A stretch of DNA of 35,156 bases from a virus. Below are positions 28,638-35,156 of this stretch, piece by piece (the first letter of the stretch is position 1; every line of letters begins with the position of its first letter). Under the pieces are notes generated by a model. It searched no databases. It was not told the origin of the DNA and was given only the letters and a program-made list of their open reading frames with translations. The translations under genes were made by a program, and so were the position numbers. The stretch lies in IMG/VR virus record IMGVR_UViG_3300045051_000195, positions 1 to 35,156 of that record. One strand, 5' to 3'.

Positions 28638-30142
28638 GCGCGAAGCTGACGCCGCAGCAGATGGCGGCTCTCTTCTTCACGATGAAGTTTGACCCGGTGT
28701 GGTATTTCCGCAACATCCTCAAGATAACGCCTACGCACCAGCAGGAGGCGGTGTTGGCGGAGATACGGACGTGGGCGCTGTGGAACAGGGGGAAGCCCCC
28801 GCACGAGCGGACGCCGCTGCGGGTGGCTATCAAGTCGGGTCATGGGACGGGTAAGACTACTTTTCTGGCCGGTACGGCGCACTGGTGGATAACGACGCGG
28901 GATAATTCGCTGACGGTGTGTACCGCGCCCAAGAAGGATCAGCTGTCCGACGTTCTATGGCGCGAGTTTAGGAAGTTGAACGGGATGGCCGTGCCCCCCT
29001 GGTGCGATAAGGTGGAAATACTGGGGGATGAGATTCGACATAAGGAGAACCCTGGGGTCTGGAAGATGCTGGCGCGGACGGCGCGGCGGGAGAGCCCGGA
29101 GGCGTTGCAGGGCTTCCACGACCCGCAGATGCTTATCATCTGCGACGAGGCGTCCGGCATACCGGAAGAGATATTCGAGGTCGGAGAGGGGGCGTTGTCC
29201 ACCCCCGGTTCTTTGATACTGATGTGCGCCAACCCGACGAGAGCGGAGGGGACGTTTTACCGGGCGTTCAATCAAGACAGGGAGATGTACCGGACGTATA
29301 CGTTCAACCGGGCCGAGCTTGACCCCACGATTTACCCCTTTCTCGACCCCGGCTACCCGACACGCATGGCGGCGAAGTACGGGATTACCAGCAACGTCTA
29401 CCGGGTGCGTGTGCTGGGCGAGTTTCCCACTTCCGACCCGGACGTGCTGATACCGATTCACATTGTAGAGGCGGCTGTGGGGCGCGATATTCAGCCCATG
29501 CCGGAGGATGAACTGGTTTACGGGATCGACGTGGCGCGGTACGGGGACGATGAATTTGTCCTGTTCAAGCGGCAGGGCAACCGCTTCTTCGGACTCAAGA
29601 CTTGGCGCAACACCGACCCCATGCGCGTCGTGCTGGACATCCACATGGAGGCACAGAGGGACAAGCCCTCGGATATGTTCGTTGACTCCATCGGCGTCGG
29701 CGGGCCGATAGCCGACAGGCTCAGGCAGCTTGGGTGGACGGTGACGGACGTGAACGTGGCGGAAAGAGCCTCCAGCAAAGACGAGTTCGGTTCGCTCAAG
29801 GACGAGCTTTACTGGAACATGAAAGAGCTTTTTGAAGAGGGCAAGGTAAGTATCGACGAAGATTGCGTAATAGACCCTCTTGACCCCAACGATAGAGTTG
29901 TGGTAAACCAGCTTGCAGGGATAAAATACGAGTATAACAAAAAAAATCAGTTCGAGGTATGGAGCAAGGAGCGGTATAAAAGGGAAAACCGTGGCAGCCC
30001 TGACAGGGCGGAGGCGATGCTTATGACATTCGTGCGGAGCATCTACGGCGGCAAGGCCCAAAAAGTCGTCATGCCCCTTGAGGCGCAAGGCGGCGCGGCG
30101 CTTTATACCGGTGGCGGCTCCTCGCATGGATGGATGGCATGA
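28634..30142 (+). CDS. terL: Terminase large subunit
   Basis: A 502-residue packaging ATPase and nuclease. Walker A is SGHGTGKT (68-75), Walker B MLIICDEA (166-173) and the coupling motif CANPT (198-202). The RNase H-like nuclease domain starts at about 295 with YGIDVARYGDDE (first acidic residue D299), continues with the conserved MFVDSIGVGGPIADRL and ends with SPDRAEAMLMTF, where a third acidic ligand sits. It moves DNA into the head through the portal and cuts concatemers. Circular permutation fits headful cutting. Overlaps its upstream gene by 4 bases and the portal gene by 4. Confidence 0.92.
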   Translation: MSAKLTPQQMAALFFTMKFDPVWYFRNILKITPTHQQEAVLAEIRTWALWNRGKPPHERTPLRVAIKSGHGTGKTTFLAGTAHWWITTRDNSLTVCTAPKKDQLSDVLWREFRKLNGMAVPPWCDKVEILGDEIRHKENPGVWKMLARTARRESPEALQGFHDPQMLIICDEASGIPEEIFEVGEGALSTPGSLILMCANPTRAEGTFYRAFNQDREMYRTYTFNRAELDPTIYPFLDPGYPTRMAAKYGITSNVYRVRVLGEFPTSDPDVLIPIHIVEAAVGRDIQPMPEDELVYGIDVARYGDDEFVLFKRQGNRFFGLKTWRNTDPMRVVLDIHMEAQRDKPSDMFVDSIGVGGPIADRLRQLGWTVTDVNVAERASSKDEFGSLKDELYWNMKELFEEGKVSIDEDCVIDPLDPNDRVVVNQLAGIKYEYNKKNQFEVWSKERYKRENRGSPDRAEAMLMTFVRSIYGGKAQKVVMPLEAQGGAALYTGGGSSHGWMA

Positions 30143-32007
30143 AAAAAGACCACGCTGAATGGCGGGCGAATAAGCCCAAGGAAGTCAAAGAAGCCGAGAA
30201 AAAGGCGCTCAAACGCTTTGACCAGTGCGTGTCCGCCGACAGTTTCGACCGTGCCAACGCTCTTGACGATTTTCGGAACTACGCGGGGCAGCAGTGGGAT
30301 TCCCGCGATTTGGAGGAACGCCGCCAGAACAGGCGTCCCGCACTCACCATAAACCGCCTTGTGCAGCCCGTCCAGCAGGTCGTAGCTGAGATAAGGGCGG
30401 GCAAGATAAGCCCTACCGCACTTCCCGTAGACAGCGTGGCCGATCCTGAGAAGGCCAAGGTTGTCGAAGGGCTCCTGAAAGACATCGCCTACCAGTCCAA
30501 AATGGAAGTCTGCTACGAGCAGGCCGGGGAGAACGCCGCCCGGTGTGGTCGCGGCGCTTTTCGCGTCGTCACAGAGTACGAAAGCGCCGATACTTTCAAT
30601 CAGGTAGTGCGCGTCCGCCCCATTGAAGACCCGTTTTGCGTCTACTGGGACCCGGCAGCCAAGGAATACGACAAATCCGACGCCAAATTCTGCTTTGTAA
30701 CGGAGTGGATGGAGAAGGAAGAGTTCAAGGACACCTACGGCGACGACGCCACAGAGTTCGACGGCGCAGCCCTTGGCGACAACTCCGTATGGTCGCTTGA
30801 CGGGCAGTGCCGACACGCAGAGTACTGGGAGAAGCACTGCGAGGAAGAGGAGCTTTGGCTTCTTGAGGACGAAAACGGCGAGACGGTTACGGTAAAAGCA
30901 TCCGAATCCCCGGCAAAAAAAGACCTTGAAGCCAACGGGATACGCATACTCCGCAAACGGACGGTAAAAAAGGTCACTCTCAAGAGGTGGATACTTGGCG
31001 GAGCCGGGTTTTTGTGCCCCGCCGAAGAGTTCCCCGGCGAATACATCCCCATCATCCCCGTTTTCGGCCCGACGCTCCTCCTGGACGGCAAGCGCCAGCA
31101 CTGGTCGGTCATACGCCACGCCAAAGACCCGCAGGCCATGTACAACTTCTGGACTTCGGCCATTACCGAGGCGGCGGCGCTGGCCCCCAAAGCTCCCTAC
31201 ATGGTCACTCCGAAGCAGATTCAAGGTGTCGAGTCGCTTTGGCAGATGGCGAACCGTACCAATCTCCCCTACCTCGTTTACAACCCCGACACCAACGCCC
31301 CCGGCCCGCCTGCCCGCTCAGGCGGCGTAGACGTTCAGCCCGCCATGATCCAGCAGGTCATGCAGGCCGGAGACGACATCAAGGCCGTTACGGGCATCCA
31401 CGACGCATCCCTGGGTATGCCGGGGAACGAGACAAGCGGGTTGGCTATTCAGTCCCGGCAGAGCGAGGGCGACTCCGCCACTTTCGTCTGGATTGACAAC
31501 CTGCATCGGTCAGTCGAACACGCCTACAGGGTCATTGCAGGGCTGATACCGACCATCTACGACACGCCGAGAACGGTCAGGATAGTAGGGGAGAAGGAAG
31601 CCGAGCAGTGGGTAGCTATAAACCAGCCCAACGCCGTCACAGGTAGCGTGGACAACGCCCTGGATGGCAAATACGACGTGCGGCTGGTAGTCGGCCCCGC
31701 CACCAAGACGCAGCGGCAGCAACGGGCGCAGGTTCTTTCGCAGCTTATTCAGGCCGCGCCGCAGTTCGCATCCGCATTCGCCGACCTCTTGGTGGAATCG
31801 CTCGACTTCGACCGTTCCGCCGAGGTGGCGGAGCGCATCCGCAAACTTTCCGAGCCGCAGCCGCCTTCGCCCGAGAAGGTGCTGGAGATGAAAACGAAAG
31901 AAGAGACACTAAAAGGCAAGGAACTCGTCAACTGGCAGCGTCAGGACGAGATAAATCACCACATGGGTGGGCAGGACGAGCCAGAGGGCTTCGTAAACCC
32001 CGCTTAA
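30139..32007 (+). CDS. P22-like portal protein
   Basis: A 622-residue protein forming the twelve-part ring for DNA entry and exit at one head vertex. It shows the P22-type pattern: ALDDFRNYAGQQWDSRDLEE, RPALTINRLVQPVQQVVAEI, YEQAGENAARCGRGAFRVV, the VYWDPAAKEYDKSDAKFCF segment and, further on, GNETSGLAIQSRQSEGDSAT. ATG 30139 overlaps the terminase stop (ATGA); ATG 30130 would add three residues. P22 portal is 725 residues, and this one lacks most of the long C-terminal barrel; the C-terminus is a Glu/Lys-rich helix. Confidence 0.88.
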   Translation: MKKDHAEWRANKPKEVKEAEKKALKRFDQCVSADSFDRANALDDFRNYAGQQWDSRDLEERRQNRRPALTINRLVQPVQQVVAEIRAGKISPTALPVDSVADPEKAKVVEGLLKDIAYQSKMEVCYEQAGENAARCGRGAFRVVTEYESADTFNQVVRVRPIEDPFCVYWDPAAKEYDKSDAKFCFVTEWMEKEEFKDTYGDDATEFDGAALGDNSVWSLDGQCRHAEYWEKHCEEEELWLLEDENGETVTVKASESPAKKDLEANGIRILRKRTVKKVTLKRWILGGAGFLCPAEEFPGEYIPIIPVFGPTLLLDGKRQHWSVIRHAKDPQAMYNFWTSAITEAAALAPKAPYMVTPKQIQGVESLWQMANRTNLPYLVYNPDTNAPGPPARSGGVDVQPAMIQQVMQAGDDIKAVTGIHDASLGMPGNETSGLAIQSRQSEGDSATFVWIDNLHRSVEHAYRVIAGLIPTIYDTPRTVRIVGEKEAEQWVAINQPNAVTGSVDNALDGKYDVRLVVGPATKTQRQQRAQVLSQLIQAAPQFASAFADLLVESLDFDRSAEVAERIRKLSEPQPPSPEKVLEMKTKEETLKGKELVNWQRQDEINHHMGGQDEPEGFVNPA

Positions 32008-32058
32008 CTTCGCTACCGATGGCGTTCATCGGGCTAAAATCCGCCTTGGAGGCGCAAA

Positions 32059-32835
32059 ATGGAAGACGAACTCATTCCCTCTGCCGGGGTAACGGCTGAC
32101 GAGGGCGCTGTAGCACCGGAGAACCCGCCCATCTCCGAAATAGCCGACGATGCTGGCGCGGAAGCCAATAAACCGAATAACGGCATCCAAAAACGCATCG
32201 ACGAGTTGACAAGGCAAAGAGAAGACGCCAAGAGGGAGTCGGAATTTTGGAAGGCGGAAGCCCTGAAAGCCTCCAAACCCCCGGAACCTCCGCCCCCTCC
32301 GGCGAAAGCGCCTGAAAAGCCGACACTGGACAAGTTCTCCTCCTTTGAGGAGTACAACGAGGCCCTGATACAGTACAATCTCGATCAGGCCCTCTCGAAG
32401 ACCACGGCGGCGCAGACGGAAAAGGCGCAGATTGAACAGGCGAGGACGGTGTTCAAGAGCCGCGTAGACGCTTTCCGGGCAACGACCCCGGACTTCGACA
32501 CGGTTTTCAATGACAAGACACCCGTAACGCCCGTGATGGCGGAAGTCATTATGGGCTCCGACCTCGGCGCTGAGATTGCCTATCAACTCGGAAAGAACCC
32601 AACGGAAGCGGCGCGTATTTCCGGCCTCACGCCGCACCAGCAAGCCGCAGCCATAGGCCGGATAGAGGGCAATCTCCGGGCATTGAAAACCCGGACACAC
32701 GTACCCGGCGCTCCTGCCCCGTTGGAACCCGTCAAAGGCGGTTCCACGGCGGACGAAGATAACCTAAGCCCCGAAGAGTGGATACTCAAGCGTAATCGGG
32801 AACAGCGGGCGAAGGAGACGGGTCAGAAAAGGTAA
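32059..32835 (+). CDS. Scaffolding protein
   Basis: A 258-residue acidic, helix-rich protein without folded-enzyme motifs, lying between portal and coat as scaffolds do. It has a coiled coil at about 43-65, a Pro-rich linker (74-90), helices up to 150, and a basic C-terminus (ILKRNREQRAKETGQKR) of the kind that binds coat protein in P22. TTGGAGGCG precedes its ATG. A small CCGATG/CATCGG hairpin lies upstream at 32015-32031. Confidence 0.75.
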   Translation: MEDELIPSAGVTADEGAVAPENPPISEIADDAGAEANKPNNGIQKRIDELTRQREDAKRESEFWKAEALKASKPPEPPPPPAKAPEKPTLDKFSSFEEYNEALIQYNLDQALSKTTAAQTEKAQIEQARTVFKSRVDAFRATTPDFDTVFNDKTPVTPVMAEVIMGSDLGAEIAYQLGKNPTEAARISGLTPHQQAAAIGRIEGNLRALKTRTHVPGAPAPLEPVKGGSTADEDNLSPEEWILKRNREQRAKETGQKR

Positions 32836-32838
32836 AAA

Positions 32839-34056
32839 ATGGCAACCACTCAGCTTACCATCGACAAGATTACTCAGGAGGCGCAGCGCATCCTGCATCA
32901 GGAATTGAACTTCGTCGGCAACTGCAACCGCACTTTCGACGACTCCTTCGGCGTAGCGGGCGGCAAGATAGGTTCGACCCTCCGCATTCGCCTCCCGTCG
33001 CGTTTCGCCGTCACCAAGAGCGCGACCTACACCAACGTGGACAACACCGACTCGTCCGTCGCCCTGGCCGTGGCGAACCAGTACCACGTCCCCTTCGAGT
33101 TCACCTCGGCGGATCGCGCTCTGTCCATCGACGACCTCAGCAACCGCACCCTGCGCCCGGCCATGAAGCAGCTCGCCTCCGTCGTGGAAAGCGATTGCTT
33201 CATCTCGGCCTACAGGGGCATCCCCGGCCTCGTCGGCACCCCCGGCACCGCCATCTCCTCGATGAGAACCCTCAACCTCGCGGGCAAGACCCTGGACGAC
33301 AATCTGGCCCCCTACGAAGGCCGGATGCTCCACATCAACTCCACGCAGCAGGTGGACATCAACGACGCCTCCAAGGGACTCTTCAACGATCAGCAGTCCC
33401 TTTCCGAGCAGTTCAAGTCCGGTATGCTCCGCAAGTACGGCGGCTTCGACGTTTACGCCAACACCATGACCCCCCGCCACACGGCGGGCATCGCCACCGG
33501 CACCCCGCTCGTTGACGGCGCGGCTCAGACCGGCTCCACCCTCCATACCGATGGCTGGACTGCCGGTCAGGTCGGGATACTCAAGCAGGGCGACGTTTTC
33601 ACCATCGCGGGCGTCTATGACGTGCATCCCGAAACCAAGGTCGTGCGCCCCGAACTGAAGAAGTTCCTCGTCACGGCTGACGTAACCTCCGGCGGCGGCG
33701 CTGGCGACTGCGACGTTCTCATCTACCCGCCCATAACCACGACCGGCGCAACTCAGACCGTCTCCGCTGGCCCCGCCGACGACGCGGCCATAACCGTACT
33801 CACCGCGCCCTCGACGCTTCTGGCCTCCGACCAGTCGATAGCGTGGCACAGAGACGCCTTCGCCTTCGTCACGGCCTCTCTGCCCCTGCCCACGAACAAC
33901 GCCGAAGCTCGCCAGATGGTCGTTGACGGCATCAACCTCCGCGTTGCGCTCAACGCTTGGGACCCGGTTGCCGACAACTTCATCAACCGCATAGACATCC
34001 TCTGGGGCTTCAAGGTCATCAGGCCGGAACTCGCTTGCCGCATAGCGAGCGCCTAA
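32839..34056 (+). CDS. Major capsid (coat) protein, P22 gp5-like
   Basis: A 405-residue coat protein (P22 gp5 is 430) with the HK97 fold expected of the family. Visible family phrases include LTIDKITQEAQRILHQELNF, FDDSFGVAGGKIGSTLRIRL, and the later KYGGFDVYANTMTPRHTAG. The gene has noticeably strong codon bias toward C- and G-ending codons (repeated ACC, GCC, CTC), fitting high expression. It follows the scaffold by three bases with AAAGG upstream. Confidence 0.9.
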   Translation: MATTQLTIDKITQEAQRILHQELNFVGNCNRTFDDSFGVAGGKIGSTLRIRLPSRFAVTKSATYTNVDNTDSSVALAVANQYHVPFEFTSADRALSIDDLSNRTLRPAMKQLASVVESDCFISAYRGIPGLVGTPGTAISSMRTLNLAGKTLDDNLAPYEGRMLHINSTQQVDINDASKGLFNDQQSLSEQFKSGMLRKYGGFDVYANTMTPRHTAGIATGTPLVDGAAQTGSTLHTDGWTAGQVGILKQGDVFTIAGVYDVHPETKVVRPELKKFLVTADVTSGGGAGDCDVLIYPPITTTGATQTVSAGPADDAAITVLTAPSTLLASDQSIAWHRDAFAFVTASLPLPTNNAEARQMVVDGINLRVALNAWDPVADNFINRIDILWGFKVIRPELACRIASA

Positions 34057-34057
34057 C

Positions 34058-34366
34058 ATGGGCGCGCAGCTTCACGAAGATCGCGTCGGGGTAATCAGTT
34101 TCACGTACAACCCCGCAGAGATCGCGGCGGCTACCACCGCCGAGCAGACCGTAACCGTAAAGGGGCTCAAGACGACCGACATGGTTCTCGTCAAAAAGCC
34201 CACTCTCACCGCTGGCGTAGGCATCGTAAACGCCAGGGTAAGCGCCGCCGACACTCTTGCCGTAACGTGGGTAAACGCCACAGCGGCCCCGGTTGACCCG
34301 GCATCGGAGACTTATCACGTTTTCGTCTTCCGCGCCGAAAGGATAACCACGGAATTTTACCCGTAA
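34058..34366 (+). CDS. Small beta-sandwich head protein, possible decoration protein
   Basis: A 102-residue protein with SFTYNPAEIAAATTAEQTVT, GLKTTDMVLVKKPTLTAGVG and a YHVFVFRAERI end, a pattern often found directly after coat genes in podoviruses and siphoviruses. It is probably bound to the capsid surface or needed for head maturation; not proven. One base from the coat stop, and a terminator follows it. Confidence 0.65.
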   Translation: MGAQLHEDRVGVISFTYNPAEIAAATTAEQTVTVKGLKTTDMVLVKKPTLTAGVGIVNARVSAADTLAVTWVNATAAPVDPASETYHVFVFRAERITTEFYP

Positions 34367-34375
34367 ACCCAAGAG

Positions 34376-34400
34376 CGGCGGGGTCATAACGGCCCCGCCG
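34376..34400 (+). terminator. Rho-independent terminator after the coat genes
   Basis: CGGCGGGG (34376-34383), a 9-base loop, then CCCCGCCG (34393-34400) and TATCTTTTA form a strong hairpin with a weak T run. It would reduce, but may not stop, reading into the genes beyond. Confidence 0.75.
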
Positions 34401-34426
34401 TATCTTTTACAAGGAAGGATTTTATC

Positions 34427-34726
34427 ATGGCCGTTTGGCGCTATCACAAGGATTGCAGGGCGGGAAAGATTTTCGACGATGAGGACGGAGTGCCCGAAGG
34501 GTGGGTTGACTCCCCGGCGAAACTCCCTCCGGCTCCGGCGAATCCCGTAACGGCAGCCGCATCCGACGCTCCGAACCCCCGCGTAAAGGAACTCGAAGCC
34601 AAAGTGCGTGAACTCGAAGCGCAGATAAAGATTCTGGAAGCGGGCGGGACGCCTGACGCGGCGGGCAAAGCGCCCGAAGCGGCGGTAAAAGTGAAGCGTA
34701 CCCGCAAAAGACGCTCGAAAGGGTAA
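34427..34726 (+). CDS. Small virion-region protein with coiled coil, unknown
   Basis: A 99-residue protein. Its N-terminus (RYHKDCRAGKIFDDEDGVPE, GWVDSPAKLPP) is a short module I know from several phage head-to-tail region genes. A coiled coil (about 50-72) and a very basic tail (KVKRTRKRRSKG) follow. AAGGAAGG precedes the ATG. It lies directly before the gp4-like gene. The tail could touch packaged DNA, but this is inference. Confidence 0.6.
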   Translation: MAVWRYHKDCRAGKIFDDEDGVPEGWVDSPAKLPPAPANPVTAAASDAPNPRVKELEAKVRELEAQIKILEAGGTPDAAGKAPEAAVKVKRTRKRRSKG

Positions 34727-34729
34727 AGA

Positions 34730-35156
34730 ATGTCCTATTTCGTAACGACCACGCCGGGGGCGATAATAAACGCGGCGTTCGACCTCGTAAACGCCTTGGA
34801 AGGTGGTGAAACCGCCACGGCGGAAGAGTCGCAGAGCGCCCTCGGGACGCTCCGGCGCATGGTCGATACGTGGAATGGGACGAAGGTTCTCATCCCCAAT
34901 GCCGCAACCAAGGATTTTGTGATTACGACAGCCGGGAACACCACATGGACGGTAGGGCCGACGGGCGACCTTGTTTCCGCGCAGCCCGTCATGTCCATCC
35001 TCGGCGCATACGTCCGGGCCGACGATATTGATTACCCCCTTTCGACCATGACGAGGGCGGAATATCTCGCGCTACCGGGTAAAGCCACGACTACCGGCAG
35101 GCCCACACGGTACTTTTGGGAGCCGACGTTCCCCAACGGGACGCTGTACATCAACT
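34730..35156 (+). CDS. P22 gp4-like tail adaptor, 5' part (continues at 1-473)
   Basis: The true start, ATG 34730, lies three bases after the previous stop with AAAGGG just ahead. The protein begins SYFVTTTPGAIINAAFDLVN and runs off the window edge; its 3' part is at 1-473 in the same frame (240 residues in total). Function as described there: head closure below the portal. Confidence 0.8.
   Translation, partial: MSYFVTTTPGAIINAAFDLVNALEGGETATAEESQSALGTLRRMVDTWNGTKVLIPNAATKDFVITTAGNTTWTVGPTGDLVSAQPVMSILGAYVRADDIDYPLSTMTRAEYLALPGKATTTGRPTRYFWEPTFPNGTLYIN
34980..35156. repeat. Terminal overlap, right copy (matches 1-177)
   Basis: Matches 1-177 except for A at 35107 and T at 35116, both silent. 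It supports circular or circularly permuted DNA of about 34,979 bp. Confidence 0.95.

Noticed and set aside
28955-30127. Long - strand open frame (390 codons) opposite the large terminase
   Set aside because: It lies entirely within a well-supported terminase gene and arises from high GC content.
30103-31224. 373-codon - strand open frame opposite the portal gene
   Set aside because: Covered by the P22-like portal gene; no start signal on the - strand.
32764-34059. Long - strand open frame (431 codons) opposite the coat gene
   Set aside because: The coat gene has unmistakable family phrases and strong codon bias; the opposite frame is Gly/Val-rich shadow coding.
1-35156. tRNA genes, integrase, reverse transcriptase, toxin-antitoxin pair
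   Set aside because: I looked by eye for conserved tRNA arms and enzyme motifs and found none; short tRNAs could still be missed without a covariance search.

Overview
The window is essentially one complete, circularly permuted genome of a P22-like podovirus (short-tailed, double-stranded DNA phage). Bases 1-177 recur at 34980-35156 with two mismatches, so the unit genome is about 34,979 bp and the window ends were cut arbitrarily inside one gene, a P22 gp4-like tail adaptor. By eye it is GC-rich, apart from an AT-rich stretch at about 26.9-27.4 kb. Portal, coat, gp4-like and gp10-like proteins match the P22 virion plan. An internal lipobox in the lysis cassette points to a Gram-negative host, but the host cannot be named. 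I see no integrase, rRNA, tRNA, CRISPR array or insertion sequence.

Layout: (1) 27.4-35.1 kb continuing to 6.2 kb (+ strand) is the virion module: small and large terminase, portal, scaffold, coat, small head proteins, gp4-like and gp10-like tail factors, then three genes that look like DNA-ejection proteins. (2) 6.2-12.9 kb (+) is an array of tail fibre and adhesin genes, including a likely beta-helix tailspike and several lectin-like modules. (3) 12.9-14.1 kb (+) is the lysis cassette: an M15 peptidase endolysin, a holin-like protein carrying a lipobox, and a small partner. It ends at a bidirectional terminator. (4) 14.2-17.95 kb (- strand) is an early operon read from a repressor-like HTH gene through a DnaB helicase and a VRR-NUC nuclease into small genes chained by start/stop overlaps. 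(5) 17.95-18.18 kb is a divergent switch. (6) 18.2-24.0 kb (+) is a second early operon: a repeat protein, YqaJ-type exonuclease, RecT annealase, a short beta-clamp-like protein, a double-HTH protein, a membrane/zinc-ribbon protein and small zinc-binding proteins, ending at another terminator. (7) 24.1-26.9 kb (-) is an accessory operon of at least 11 small genes, read from a good sigma70-like promoter and ending with an HTH gene. (8) 26.9-27.4 kb is a non-coding stretch rich in palindromes, with an outward promoter for the packaging genes.

How it works together: DnaB, VRR-NUC, exonuclease/RecT and the clamp-like protein suggest replication and recombination that borrow host primase and polymerase and produce concatemers. 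Terminase would package these by the headful method, consistent with circular permutation. The divergent repressor region looks temperate, but without an integrase the lifestyle is open. Least understood are the small-gene operon at 24-27 kb, the 9-residue repeat protein, the holin/lipoprotein fusion and the palindromic region.
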